Assembly: GCF_027913035.1 (NCBI RefSeq)
Contig: NZ_CP115775.1
Location: 3,016,501-3,080,500, forward strand
Source: Paracoccus albus
GTDB lineage: Bacteria > Pseudomonadota > Alphaproteobacteria > Rhodobacterales > Rhodobacteraceae
Direction: 5' to 3'
DNA: 64,000 nt
Positions 27,024 through 36,527 of this stretch are shown here, piece after piece. Each line of letters opens with the position of its first letter. Position 1 is the stretch's first letter. The notes under the pieces were generated by a model, which ran no database searches, was not told where the DNA came from, and was given only the letters and a program-made list of their open reading frames with translations. A program made the position numbers and the translations under genes.

Positions 27024-28253
27024 TCAGCCGTCGACCCGCGCCAGTTCCCAATCTTCGCTCAACTCTGCCCCGGCACGGCTGCGGGCGCGCTTCGCCTCTC
27101 GCTCGGCGGCTTCGCGGTCGCCGAAGCGAGCGACGGCGCCAAGGCAATCCTGCAAGGTTTCCTGAACCTCGACCAGCCCGGCGCCATCACGGGCGATGGG
27201 TGCGAAGAAAACCGAATAGACATTGGCCACATTCAGCGGCGGCGCAAAGATCAGGTCGCAGGTGACCTCGTCCTGCTTATCGCTGCGCTCATGCAGGGTT
27301 TCCAGCACGCGGGTGCCGGCCCGCAGCACCTCTATCGCGGTGCCGGGGTCGTTGATGCCGGGCGACAGCGCTTTGCTTGCGACCTCGCTCAGCACGGTCA
27401 TGCCATAGGTCAGATCCTGATCGAAGCTGCGCGATTCCCCCAGGGAAAAGGCGCGGCGCAGGCCGATGGTCACATCTTCGGCCACCGGGCCGGTGAGGCG
27501 CAACAATGCCTCGCCCCGATGCACATATTTGCCGGGCATCCGCAGGATTTCGACCTTGATGCCCGCATGGCTGGCGATGGCTTGCAGGTCCTCTACATCA
27601 ACATACCGGACATAGCCGGATTGATCGGATGAGACCAGCGGCAGCCCGTCGGGCAGGGCATCGGCCTGCGGGCGCGCCCCAAGGGCAGGGCGGTCGCGGT
27701 ATTTTCGGGCCGAGGGTTTCGCGGCATCCTCGATCCTCTCGATAATATCGCTCATCCGGCCGAATTCGTTCAGGTGGTTCACCCAACGGACAAGCGCCCA
27801 GGCGATAAGGGCAATATCGCCAAGCGTTGCGACGAACAGCAGAACCCGCGCCTTGTCGGGATACAGCCCCGCTGACAGGCCGATGATGCCGACAATGCTG
27901 AACAGGAAAGATCCGATGAAGATCGACACCGCTGTCTGGGCGGTGTGATCCTCTTCCAACAGGCGGGTGGCGCGGGGGGTGGCGTTCGAGGTGGCAGAGC
28001 CATATGCGCCGACGATGATCGACATGGAAAATGTCGTGACCGCCAGCATGGACGAGGCGATGATGTTCAGCAGCGATCCGACCGATCCGGATGCAAGGTC
28101 GATCTTCGGGATGTACGGCAGCCAAGGCCCGACAAACGGCGCGGCGAGCGCCAGTACAATGCCCGCAAGGCTGTAGAGGATCACCCGCACCCACATCTTG
28201 CGCAACTGCTCTCGCAGCCGCATCACCCATCCTGTGTCCAGCCAGCTTGTCAT
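27024..28253 (-). CDS. DUF2254 membrane protein
   Basis: A 409-residue protein with about four membrane helices in the first 150 residues (including SLAGIVLALAAPFVGPWL and LLNIIASSMLAVTTFSMSII). A soluble C-terminal part follows with VRYVDVEDLQAIA and DLTYGMTVLSEVASKALSPG, both typical of DUF2254. The function is unknown; the early YGSATSNATPR loop is conserved. GAAGGAAG precedes ATG 28253. Confidence 0.85.
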   Translation of the reverse strand: MTSWLDTGWVMRLREQLRKMWVRVILYSLAGIVLALAAPFVGPWLPYIPKIDLASGSVGSLLNIIASSMLAVTTFSMSIIVGAYGSATSNATPRATRLLEEDHTAQTAVSIFIGSFLFSIVGIIGLSAGLYPDKARVLLFVATLGDIALIAWALVRWVNHLNEFGRMSDIIERIEDAAKPSARKYRDRPALGARPQADALPDGLPLVSSDQSGYVRYVDVEDLQAIASHAGIKVEILRMPGKYVHRGEALLRLTGPVAEDVTIGLRRAFSLGESRSFDQDLTYGMTVLSEVASKALSPGINDPGTAIEVLRAGTRVLETLHERSDKQDEVTCDLIFAPPLNVANVYSVFFAPIARDGAGLVEVQETLQDCLGAVARFGDREAAEREAKRARSRAGAELSEDWELARVDG

Positions 28254-28479
28254 GCGCTTCCTTCGTTCAAGGTCGGGGCATGTTTGCCAGATTGCTCCGG
28301 CGCGTCAATGTGGGGTTGGATGACACCCTATATCACGTTGGAGTTAATTTTTAAAACCAACAAAGGGTGGATTGCGCCCGAAGCCGAGCCTTCCGATACA
28401 TCAGCCGAGACAGACCAGATGCCCCGAAGCGCGAAGCACCACCGGAATGCCGAGGTCGTTCGGGCAGTCATTCGAACCG

Positions 28480-28623
28480 ATGGCATTCCTGCCCTCACTT
28501 CGGGGCGAGGCGCGTTCGAATGCCACCCATGCCTCGACCACAGACCCGGACGCGCGGCTCGACAGGAAATCCCCCGGCACCGAACGCGCCAATATGCAGC
28601 GCGTTCGAGTGACGCAGCCGTAA
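28480..28623 (+). pseudogene. Remnant of an IS5-family transposase
   Basis: Inside a 413-base gap, an open stretch on the + strand encodes LRGEARSNATHASTTDPDAR followed by a KSPGT motif. This is the characteristic mid-protein block of many IS5-group transposases (RSNxTHxSTTDPxARL..K). Homology stops after KSPGT, where a 9-bp hairpin (CGAACGCGC at 28581-28589 with its complement at 28599-28607) follows. No complete ends or full transposase are present. The flanking parts of the gap (28254-28479, 28624-28666) show nothing convincing. Confidence 0.55.
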
Positions 28624-28666
28624 TGCAGGGACAGCATTCCGGATCCGGGACTATTTCAGCGGGCTG

Positions 28667-30112
28667 TTAAAGCGTTGCCTGACACTCTGCTTTCAGAAAG
28701 CGGGCAATGCGCGGATCATCAGCGTAGCCCACATTCAGCCGAAGATAGCCGTCTTCCGTTCCCGTCCCGTCCGGATAAAAGATTGCGCCGGGTGCAAGAA
28801 AAATATCCTGCTCTGCCGCCCTTCGGGCCAGATCGCGGTCGCTCATGCCCTTTGGCAGTTGCAACCACGCATAATAACCGCCAGCCGGATCGACGCTGAC
28901 CTGCAGGCCGAGATCGCGCACCCAGCCAGTCAGCACCCCCGCGCTTTGCATGATACGTCGTCTCAACCGCCCCAGATGCCTGCGATAGGCACCGTCCGCC
29001 ATGACGGCGTTCACCACACGCTCGGTATGGCCGCAGCTATTGACGACGGTCAGCATCTTGATGGCCTGAAGCGGCTTCATCAACCGCTCAGGCCCGGCGA
29101 CATATCCAACGCGCAGGGTGGCCGAAAGGGTTTTGGCGAAGCTTCCAACCAACAGCACACGTTGCGAACCATCCAACGCCGCAAGGCGCGGTGCCGTTGG
29201 CGGCAGGAGATCGCCGAAAATGTCATCCTCGATGATGGTCAGACCATTCGCTTCTGCAACACGCAGGATTTGATGTGCCGTTGGCAGATCCAGCGAGCCG
29301 CCCGTAGGATTATGCGCCAGTGACTGGGTGAAAAACACCCTCGCACCGCTGGACGCGGCCGCCGTCTCCAGATGATCGGGATCAGGTCCGCGAGGTCCGC
29401 GCATGACCGGAACCATACGCGCACCCATCAGCTTCAGTTTGGCGTAAAGCGGATAGTAACCTGGGCTTTCAACCAGTACCGGATCGCCCGGCCTGATCAA
29501 CTGGCGGATGATCAGGTCAAAGGCATGGTTTCCGCCAAAGGTCAGAACGATATTTGCCGGATCGACTGTGATCGCTCGTTCGGCCAGCATCCCCGCCAGG
29601 CGTTCCCTCATCGGCTCATAACCGGCCGGATCGTCGTAATGCTGCCCCGATTTCCCACCGTGGCCTGCCATGGCTTGCCGCAAATGACGTATGCCCACTG
29701 CACCGTCGATCCATGCGGACGGGGGGCGACCCTCTCCTATCCGCGTGCGGAACCGACGCTCCAACTGTTCGGTCAGCAATGTCGCAGCGTCTACGGCCTC
29801 TTGCAGATGCGGTCGCTCTGGGATCGCGGGGGCGGCGTGTTGCTGACGGATATAAAAGCCCGAACCGGGCCTCGCCTCCACCACACCGCGTGCAACCAAA
29901 CGGTCGTAAGCTTCGACCATCGTATTCTTTGACACGCCGAACTGAACCATCGCCTTGCGCAGCGAAGGCAGCCGCGAACCGACAGACAGACTGCCCGCGC
30001 TGACCCTCGCCTCAATCTCTGCGGCAACCTTTCCGGCAAGTGTGTTGTCATCGCGGGTGATCAAACTGTGCCCCTGTTTTTTCTGGTACGGCCTGCGCAA
30101 GTTTCCACTCAA
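28667..30112 (-). CDS. MocR-type regulator: GntR helix-turn-helix plus aminotransferase domain
   Basis: A 481-residue fusion. Residues about 20-95 are a GntR winged helix (LPSLRKAMVQFGVSKNTMVEAYDRL, GSGFYIR). The rest is a PLP-dependent class I aminotransferase fold with NPTGGSLDLP, IEDDIFGDL and the PLP-lysine segment GSFAKTLSATLRVGY. MocR regulators use a PLP adduct as effector. No ATG fits the start: TTG 30112 (AAGG upstream) or TTG 30064 (AGGGG upstream) are both plausible. It is divergent from the HMG-CoA reductase/TRAP operon and probably controls it. Confidence 0.87.
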   Translation of the reverse strand: MSGNLRRPYQKKQGHSLITRDDNTLAGKVAAEIEARVSAGSLSVGSRLPSLRKAMVQFGVSKNTMVEAYDRLVARGVVEARPGSGFYIRQQHAAPAIPERPHLQEAVDAATLLTEQLERRFRTRIGEGRPPSAWIDGAVGIRHLRQAMAGHGGKSGQHYDDPAGYEPMRERLAGMLAERAITVDPANIVLTFGGNHAFDLIIRQLIRPGDPVLVESPGYYPLYAKLKLMGARMVPVMRGPRGPDPDHLETAAASSGARVFFTQSLAHNPTGGSLDLPTAHQILRVAEANGLTIIEDDIFGDLLPPTAPRLAALDGSQRVLLVGSFAKTLSATLRVGYVAGPERLMKPLQAIKMLTVVNSCGHTERVVNAVMADGAYRRHLGRLRRRIMQSAGVLTGWVRDLGLQVSVDPAGGYYAWLQLPKGMSDRDLARRAAEQDIFLAPGAIFYPDGTGTEDGYLRLNVGYADDPRIARFLKAECQATL

Positions 30113-30117
30113 CTGTA

Positions 30118-30130
30118 CCTTGATGCAAGG
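30118..30130. promoter_or_regulatory. Palindrome between MocR gene and mvaA
   Basis: CCTTG-atg-CAAGG lies 5 bases upstream of the TTG start of the regulator and 50 bases before mvaA. It is the only clear dyad in the 68-base divergent gap and is a candidate site for autoregulation or activation by the MocR protein. Confidence 0.4.
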
Positions 30131-30180
30131 ATACGATTTCGACTGAATAGCACGACGACGCGTATTGGGGAGGAGAGACC

Positions 30181-31479
30181 ATGACGTATCCGGCCAACGC
30201 TACAAATTCGCGCATCGAAAACATGCGCGCCATGACCCCGGCAGAGCGTCTGGCAGCTGTTGCGGATGCGGCGGGCCTTTCCCCCGACGACCGAAACCGG
30301 TTGGAAGCGGCGAATGCGCTGCCGCTGCAAACCGCTGACGGCATGATCGAAAATGTCATCGGACGGCTGGAAATTCCATTGGGCGTCGCAACGAATTTTA
30401 CCATCAATGGCGTCGACCGCCTGATTCCGATGGCGGTCGAGGAACCCTCTGTCGTGGCCGCTGCCAGCTACATGGCGCGAATCGCGCGTGACTGTGGCGG
30501 GTTCCATGCCTCGACCACGGACCCGATCATGCGGGCACAGGTACAGATACTGGATGTCAAAGACCCGCATGGCGCCCGACAGCGCATTCTTGCCGCCCGC
30601 GAAGAGCTGGTCGAGTCCGCGAATGGCCGCGACAAGGTGCTGGTCAGCTTGGGCGGCGGCTGTCGCGACATAGAGGTGCATATTTTTGAGGAAAGCCCGC
30701 GCGGCCCGATGGTTGTCGCACATCTTCTGGTTGATGTGCGCGATGCGATGGGTGCCAATACGGTCAACACGATGGCGGAATATCTGGCCCCACGGCTGGC
30801 CGAACTGGCAGAAGGCACGTCGCGGTTGCGTATATTGTCGAACCTCGCCGACCGCAGGCTGGCCCGCGCCTGGGTGCGCATCACGCCAGAGGCGCTGACG
30901 ACGAAGAACCTTCAGGGCGCTGATGTCATCGAAGGTATTCTGGACGCGCAGGCGCTCGCAGTTGTCGACCCCTATCGCGCTGCAACCCACAACAAAGGCA
31001 TCATGAACGGCATAGACCCGGTTATCGTCGCCACCGGCAATGACTGGCGTGCGATTGAAGCCGGGGCACATGCCTGGGCCGCACGCAGCGGGCGCTATAC
31101 CTCGCTGACCAACTGGGAAAAGGACGGCGCGGGCAATCTTGTCGGATCGCTTGAGATGCCGATGGCCGTCGGCATTGTCGGCGGTGCAACCAAAACGCAT
31201 CCACTGGCGGCAACGGCGCTGCGTCTGGCGGGCGTCACTTCCGCACCAGAGCTGGCCGAGATTGCTGTTGTCGTCGGCCTTGCCCAGAATATGGCGGCGC
31301 TGCGCGCATTGGCGACAGAGGGCATCCAACGTGGCCATATGGCGCTTCACGCCCGCAACATTGCGATTGTCGCCGGGGCCGAGGGCGCCGAAGTCGATGA
31401 AATCGCACGCCAGCTTGCCGCAGATCACGACGTGCGCGTCGAGCGGGCGAAGGAATTGCTAGACCATATGCGCAAGTAA
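30181..31479 (+). CDS. mvaA: Class II (degradative-type) HMG-CoA reductase
   Basis: The 432-residue enzyme interconverts mevalonate and HMG-CoA. Class II signatures: [19 protein letters not shown], the catalytic Glu in [14 protein letters not shown] (E87/E88), the catalytic Lys and Asp in [20 protein letters not shown], and the C-terminal His in [13 protein letters not shown]. It is followed by three TRAP transporter genes and preceded by a MocR regulator. No other mevalonate biosynthesis gene is nearby, so mevalonate oxidation (as in Pseudomonas mevalonii) is the better reading. GGGGAGGAG precedes ATG 30181. Confidence 0.93.
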   Translation: MTYPANATNSRIENMRAMTPAERLAAVADAAGLSPDDRNRLEAANALPLQTADGMIENVIGRLEIPLGVATNFTINGVDRLIPMAVEEPSVVAAASYMARIARDCGGFHASTTDPIMRAQVQILDVKDPHGARQRILAAREELVESANGRDKVLVSLGGGCRDIEVHIFEESPRGPMVVAHLLVDVRDAMGANTVNTMAEYLAPRLAELAEGTSRLRILSNLADRRLARAWVRITPEALTTKNLQGADVIEGILDAQALAVVDPYRAATHNKGIMNGIDPVIVATGNDWRAIEAGAHAWAARSGRYTSLTNWEKDGAGNLVGSLEMPMAVGIVGGATKTHPLAATALRLAGVTSAPELAEIAVVVGLAQNMAALRALATEGIQRGHMALHARNIAIVAGAEGAEVDEIARQLAADHDVRVERAKELLDHMRK

Positions 31480-31516
31480 CACACTTTTCAGACGAATCAT
31501 CTAGAGGGAGGAACTC

Positions 31517-32560
31517 ATGACCATTCGCTTTACCCGTCGCGGCTTCGTGGCTGCCGGCCTTGGCACCGTTGCCGCTTCAAGCCTTGCCGCGCCTGCGCTT
31601 TCGCAGGGCGCTGACAAGGTCAACTGGCGCATGCAAGCGCTGTGGGACGGTGGCACCACGCCGCAGGAATACGAAGAAATGTTCGTTAAGCTTGTTGGCG
31701 AAAAGACCGGCGGCGCATTCGAAATCAACCTGTTCTCTGCCGGGCAGATCGTCCCCCCGGCAGAAGCGTTTGATGCGGTGCGGGGCGGCGCGTTCGAGCT
31801 GATGAAAACCTTTGACGGCTATACCGCTGGTAAAATCCCGGCCCACGCCTTCACCGCGACGATCCCCTTCGGCTATCTGAAGGCAGAAGATTACAGCGCA
31901 TGGTTCTATGACCACGGCGGCATCGACATGGCACGCGAAGCCTACAGCCCTGCCGGCCTGCATTACATTGCACCGCAGGTCTACGATCAGGAACCGATCC
32001 ACTCCACCGTCGAAATCCGCTCGCTCGCCGATCTGAGCGGCAATAAGGGTCGCTTTACAGGTCTGGCCTCAACGGTGATGAGCGGATTTGGCGTTGCCGT
32101 ATCTCCACTGCCGACGGCAGAAGTATATTCGGCGCTCGACAAGGGGCTGATCGATATTGCCGACCGGGGCGATCTGCAAGCCAATCTGGATGCAGGTCTG
32201 GCCGAGGTGGCGAAATTCATCATCCTGCCCGGCGTCCACCAGCCGACCACCGCCACCAGCTATGTCGCCAATACCCGTGCCCACGATGCGCTGCCCGATG
32301 ACTTCAAGACAGCATTGGCAGAGGCCGCGAAAGAGGTTTCGGACGCCTATCAGGAAAATAAGAACCAAACCGATGCATCGGCACTGGAAGCCTTCCAGGC
32401 GGCTGGTGTCGAAGTGATTGAGCTTTCGGGCGACGAAGTGACAGAGGGTCGCGTCAAGGCGGCAGATATGTGGAGAGAGGCGACGAAGGACGACCCGCTT
32501 GCCGTGAAGATCCTCGATTCTCAGATGGCGCAAATGCGCGAACTGGGTCTGCTGTCCTAA
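31517..32560 (+). CDS. dctP: TRAP transporter substrate-binding protein
   Basis: A 347-residue periplasmic binding protein (DctP/TAXI-like TRAP family). The twin-arginine leader MTIRFTRRGFVAAGL and PALSQGADK cleavage region suggest Tat export. The mature part has WRMQALWDGGTTPQEYEEMF and the linker region with a conserved Arg around SLADLSGNKGRFTGL. Its ligand is probably a carboxylate; mevalonate is proposed from the adjacent mvaA. GGGAGG precedes ATG 31517. Confidence 0.9.
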   Translation: MTIRFTRRGFVAAGLGTVAASSLAAPALSQGADKVNWRMQALWDGGTTPQEYEEMFVKLVGEKTGGAFEINLFSAGQIVPPAEAFDAVRGGAFELMKTFDGYTAGKIPAHAFTATIPFGYLKAEDYSAWFYDHGGIDMAREAYSPAGLHYIAPQVYDQEPIHSTVEIRSLADLSGNKGRFTGLASTVMSGFGVAVSPLPTAEVYSALDKGLIDIADRGDLQANLDAGLAEVAKFIILPGVHQPTTATSYVANTRAHDALPDDFKTALAEAAKEVSDAYQENKNQTDASALEAFQAAGVEVIELSGDEVTEGRVKAADMWREATKDDPLAVKILDSQMAQMRELGLLS

Positions 32561-32563
32561 GCC

Positions 32564-33124
32564 GTGACAGAGGGATATCCAAACCTCCCGGCGCCGGTCG
32601 CAGCCTATGTAAAAGCTGTGACCGGACTGAACCGGGTTCTGTTCCGCATCGCCGGGCTGGCGATGCTGGTGATCGTGCCGCTAATGCTGTTCGCGGTTCT
32701 GATGCGCTATCTGCTGAATGCGCCTTCGCCCTGGGCGATGGAGCTGGCACTGATGATCTTCGGGCCGTATTTCCTGCTGGGCGGGCCGTATCTTCTTCAT
32801 ACGCGCGGCCATGTGAACATGGACCTGATCGAGCGAAGCGCGTCGCCCTGCCTGCGTCGGATATTCCAGTTGCTGAACTATCCGATCATTATCGCTTTCT
32901 GTTTTATCCTGCTTTTCTACGCAGTCCCGTTTGCGCAGGACAGCATCGCCTATCGCGAAACCTCTTTCTCAACATGGAACCCGCAGATCTGGCCCGTCAA
33001 ACTGGCCATCCCGATAGCGCTTCTGCTCATGGGCCTGCAAGCAGTGGCCGAATGGCTGCGCGTCATCTTCGGTGATCCGACAGCGCTGATCCGCCATGAA
33101 CACGATCCAGAGGAGATGGTCTGA
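32564..33124 (+). CDS. dctQ: TRAP transporter small permease
   Basis: A 186-residue DctQ-type membrane protein with four helices, including AGLAMLVIVPLMLFAVLMRYLL and the WAMELALMIFGPYFLLGGPYLL segment typical of the family. GTG 32564 is 3 bases after the dctP stop. It overlaps dctM by one base (TGATG). It pairs with DctM in sodium-driven solute import. Confidence 0.9.
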   Translation: MTEGYPNLPAPVAAYVKAVTGLNRVLFRIAGLAMLVIVPLMLFAVLMRYLLNAPSPWAMELALMIFGPYFLLGGPYLLHTRGHVNMDLIERSASPCLRRIFQLLNYPIIIAFCFILLFYAVPFAQDSIAYRETSFSTWNPQIWPVKLAIPIALLLMGLQAVAEWLRVIFGDPTALIRHEHDPEEMV

Positions 33125-34437
33125 TGTCACCGACGCTGATCCTTGTCCTCATGTTTGGCGGGTTGACCGCATTCCTGCTGACCGGCCTGCCCGTCGCCTT
33201 CGTGCTTGGTGGATTGTCGGTGCTGTTCACCGTTCTGTTCTGGGACGCGAATGCACTGGTGCTGATGATCCTTCAGATCTTCGACACCATGAAGTCAGAG
33301 GCATTGCTGGGCATACCACTTTACATTTTCATGGCTGTCCTGCTGCAAAGATCAGGTGTGATCGGCGATCTCTACCGCGCGATGGAGCTTTGGTTCGGCC
33401 GCCTTCGCGGCGGGTTGGCGATTGGCACGGTCGTTATCTGTATCCTGATGGCCGCGATGACCGGCGTCGTAGGTGCGGCGGTCACGGCGATGGGTATGCT
33501 TGCCCTGCCCGAAATGTTGCGGCGCGGTTACGCGCCGGGATTGGCGACCGGCACGATCTGCGCATCGGGGACGTTGGGCATCCTGATCCCCCCATCCGTG
33601 CTGACCATCGTCTATTCTGTGACAGCACAGGTCAGCATCGGTAAGATGCTGATTGCGGGCATTGTCCCCGGCCTTTTGCTGGGCGGGCTTTACATCCTGT
33701 ATATCGCGATCATCTGCCGCATTCGTCCCGATATGGCACCTCTGCGCGATGATGCACCCACGGCCACGCGGGCAGAGAAGCTGGCTTCGCTGACCACGCT
33801 GATCCTGCCGGCGCTGATCATCGTCATGGTCCTCGGCTCTATCTTCTTCGGCATTGCGACCCCGACAGAGGCGGCAGCGGTAGGCGTCGCTGGCGCAGCC
33901 CTTGCTGCAGCGCTGCGCGGTACGCTGAAATGGCCGACGATCAGTGCCGCCTGCACCGAAACCATGACCGCCACGGCCATGATCCTGTGGATCACATTGG
34001 GCGCAAAGGCCTATGTGGCGATATTCACCGGCCTTGGCGGCGCAGATACGCTGCTAAACCTGATCGAAGGGATGAACGTTAACCGCTATGTCATTCTCGC
34101 GGTGATGATGGTCCTGCTGGTTTTCCTTGGCACCGTTCTGGACGAAATCGGGATCATCCTGCTGACCGTCCCGGTTTTCATGCCCATCGTGCAGCATCTG
34201 GGCTTTGATCCGATCTGGTTCGGCGTGCTGTTCGCGCTGACCATTCAGATGGGATATATCAGCCCGCCCTTCGGCTATACGCTGTTTTATATCAAAAGCA
34301 CGCTGCCGCCGAATATCGGTATGGGCACGGTCTATCGCGGCATCCTGCCCTTCTTCCTGCTGCAATTCCTTGGCCTGCTGATCTGCACGGCCTTCCCGGG
34401 GCTGATGACATATCTGCCCAGCCTGATGGGCGGATGA
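33124..34437 (+). CDS. dctM: TRAP transporter large permease
   Basis: A 437-residue DctM-type permease with about 12 hydrophobic segments. Diagnostic stretches: LLGIPLYIFMAVLLQRSGV, GTICASGTLGILIPPSVL and FLGTVLDEIGIILLTVPVF. It is the ion-coupled translocation subunit. Last gene of the mvaA-dctPQM operon; a GC hairpin follows directly. Confidence 0.93.
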   Translation: MSPTLILVLMFGGLTAFLLTGLPVAFVLGGLSVLFTVLFWDANALVLMILQIFDTMKSEALLGIPLYIFMAVLLQRSGVIGDLYRAMELWFGRLRGGLAIGTVVICILMAAMTGVVGAAVTAMGMLALPEMLRRGYAPGLATGTICASGTLGILIPPSVLTIVYSVTAQVSIGKMLIAGIVPGLLLGGLYILYIAIICRIRPDMAPLRDDAPTATRAEKLASLTTLILPALIIVMVLGSIFFGIATPTEAAAVGVAGAALAAALRGTLKWPTISAACTETMTATAMILWITLGAKAYVAIFTGLGGADTLLNLIEGMNVNRYVILAVMMVLLVFLGTVLDEIGIILLTVPVFMPIVQHLGFDPIWFGVLFALTIQMGYISPPFGYTLFYIKSTLPPNIGMGTVYRGILPFFLLQFLGLLICTAFPGLMTYLPSLMGG

Positions 34438-34443
34438 ACAAAA

Positions 34444-34472
34444 GGCCGCGCGGGTCTTCCCGACGCGCGGCC
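34444..34472. terminator. Bidirectional terminator-like hairpin
   Basis: GGCCGCGCG (34444-34452) pairs perfectly with CGCGCGGCC (34464-34472), 7 bases after the dctM stop and 25 bases before the end of the convergent acyl-CoA synthetase gene. T-tracts are weak on both sides. Confidence 0.55.
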
Positions 34473-34497
34473 CTTGCCCGCTAAGTCGGACGGTTTA

Positions 34498-36387
34498 TCA
34501 GACCCAGTCCCAGGGCCGGGTAAACACACCCAGCTTTTCTTTCACTGCGGCCTCGTTAACATTGTCGCCACGCGCGATTTTCGCGACCAGTCCACGCTTC
34601 TTGTCTTCGACAACCTCAACAACGCTGGCATCCGTTCCCTCAAGAGCCGCGTCATATATCCGTTTGATTGCCAGCCTTCGCAGGTCGGGCTTGAAGATCT
34701 TTCCGACAGCGGTCTTCGGAAGCTCGTCCAGAATTTCCAGATACTTTGGCACCGCTGCGCGTTCATGGATACGATCTCGCGCATGTTCCAGAAGCGCGTC
34801 AAGTGAGACCTGGGCATCCGCGACCAGTTCGACATAAGCGCAGGGCAACTCTCCGGCGCGGGCATCTGGCTGGCCGATGGCCCCGGCAAAGGCAACCGCC
34901 GGGTGCGACAGCAGCGCATCTTCGATCTCTGCCGGGTCGAGATTGTGGCCCCCACGGATGATCAGATCCTTTGCGCGGCCCGTAATCCAAAGATATCCAT
35001 CGGCGTCCAATCGGCCCAGATCGCCGGTCCGCAGAAAACGATCCTCGGCGAACAGGTCATGGTTTTTGTCAGACTCGGTATAGGTCGAGCCTTCGAAAAC
35101 GCCGGGATTCGCAACGCAGATTTCGCCAACCTCATCGGTGCCGCATTCGTGGAATCCATCGGGCGTCTTTTTCAGAATGCGAACATGCGTATAGGGCAGG
35201 GGCAGCCCGACCGAGCCGACTTTCTTTTCGCCATCGACCGGATTGCATGACACCAGACAGGTCGCCTCTGTCAGACCATAGCCTTCTGCGATCTCCACAC
35301 CGGTCGCCGCCTTGAAGCGGTTGTAAAGCTCTATCGGCAGCGGGGCAGACCCCGATATCGCGGTCCGCAGCGACGATACATCGGCATCAACCTTGCGCTG
35401 CATCAGCGCAGAAATCGCGGTCGGAACGGTGATCAGGAATGTCACCTGCCACCGCTCGATCAGCTTCCAGAAATTGTCGAAGACGCCGTCGCCGCGATAA
35501 CCGGCTGGCGTCGGCATGACCATATGCGCGCCCGAAGCAATACAGCTCATCAGAATGGGGTAGGCTGCGAAAACGTGGAACAGCGGCAGGGGACAGATCA
35601 ACACATCGGTTTCATCGAACAGGAGAGAGCCGCCGAGGAAACCGTTATAGATCATGCCCGAATATTTATGCTGTGCGATCTTGGGCAGGCCGGTGGTGCC
35701 GCCAGTGTGGAAATAGGCCGCCACGCGATCTTTCTTCGGGTCTTCGAAATCCAGCCTGTTATGGTTCTCGGCAGAGGTCGCGGCCTCAAAATCATGGACC
35801 TTTGCGTGATGCTTCGCCGTCACCTTGGGGCGTGCAAGCGGCACGATGAACTTCTTTATGCCGGTCAGGTGGCGGTTCAGATCAATCTCTATCAGGTGCT
35901 TTACGTTCGGGGCGTTCGCGACCGCCTCTGCAGCCTTCTGGGCTACATCCGTTTTGGGGAACGCCTTCAAAGTCACCAGAACCTTGGCGTTCGTGGAGCG
36001 GAGGATACCGGCGATATGGTCTGCCTCCAGCAAGGGGTTTATCGGGTTAACGATCCCGGCCGTTGCGCCCGCCAGCAACACAACCGGCGTCTCGATCGAA
36101 TTCGGCAGCAGATAGGCCACGGTATCGTCAGGCCCGACGCCAAGCTTGCGGAACAGGTTTGCCGTTTCGGTGACACGTTCACGCAATTCCCGCCAGTTCA
36201 GCGTCTTTGCGTGATCACGAGGGCCGGAAAGCAGCTGGAAAGAAACCGCTGGTCGATCGGGAAAGCGTTCGGCGGTCCGGCTGAGAAACTCGTAGATCGT
36301 GCGTGCGTTATCGCGTGCTTCATAGGGCATCTGCTGTTCAACCGCATCGCGGTCGGCAACGCTGCCGAAGCGGCAAGATTTGTTCAT
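34498..36387 (-). CDS. AMP-dependent acyl-CoA synthetase
   Basis: A 629-residue ANL-superfamily ligase that activates a carboxylic acid to its CoA thioester. Motifs: the ATP loop YFHTGGTTGLPKIAQHKYSG near residue 225, EGYGLTEATCL, the hinge TGDLGRLDADGYLWITGRAKDL, and the catalytic lysine region KTAVGKIFKPDLRR near the C-terminus. ATG 36387 follows GGGGGGAAT; the longer in-frame start at 36438 is unsupported. It converges on the TRAP operon; a link to the same catabolic route is possible but not shown. Substrate unknown. Confidence 0.87.
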   Translation of the reverse strand: MNKSCRFGSVADRDAVEQQMPYEARDNARTIYEFLSRTAERFPDRPAVSFQLLSGPRDHAKTLNWRELRERVTETANLFRKLGVGPDDTVAYLLPNSIETPVVLLAGATAGIVNPINPLLEADHIAGILRSTNAKVLVTLKAFPKTDVAQKAAEAVANAPNVKHLIEIDLNRHLTGIKKFIVPLARPKVTAKHHAKVHDFEAATSAENHNRLDFEDPKKDRVAAYFHTGGTTGLPKIAQHKYSGMIYNGFLGGSLLFDETDVLICPLPLFHVFAAYPILMSCIASGAHMVMPTPAGYRGDGVFDNFWKLIERWQVTFLITVPTAISALMQRKVDADVSSLRTAISGSAPLPIELYNRFKAATGVEIAEGYGLTEATCLVSCNPVDGEKKVGSVGLPLPYTHVRILKKTPDGFHECGTDEVGEICVANPGVFEGSTYTESDKNHDLFAEDRFLRTGDLGRLDADGYLWITGRAKDLIIRGGHNLDPAEIEDALLSHPAVAFAGAIGQPDARAGELPCAYVELVADAQVSLDALLEHARDRIHERAAVPKYLEILDELPKTAVGKIFKPDLRRLAIKRIYDAALEGTDASVVEVVEDKKRGLVAKIARGDNVNEAAVKEKLGVFTRPWDWV

Positions 36388-36454
36388 ATTCCCCCCATTT
36401 CTCCGACCGCTGTTGGCCGCATCATTTGGCGATAACAATGGGACAGAATCGAAG

Positions 36455-36483
36455 CACGGGGCAAGCCCGAGGGCCGCCCCGTG
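36455..36483 (-). terminator. Hairpin 3' of the BON-LysM gene
   Basis: CACGGGGC (36455-36462) and GCCCCGTG (36476-36483) form a perfect 8-bp stem, 45 bases beyond the stop of the LysM gene on the minus strand. It is also just upstream of the acyl-CoA synthetase. The T-tract is poor. Confidence 0.4.
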
Positions 36484-36527
36484 TCATGAGGACGCAACGT
36501 CATCGACGCGGCGTCAATTCCCTTGTC

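Noticed and set aside
30505..30560. ASTTDP motif shared with the transposase remnant at 28.5 kb, suggesting an IS inside mvaA
   Set aside because: The motif is a normal part of class II HMG-CoA reductase (FHASTTDP) and the gene is intact; the match is coincidence.
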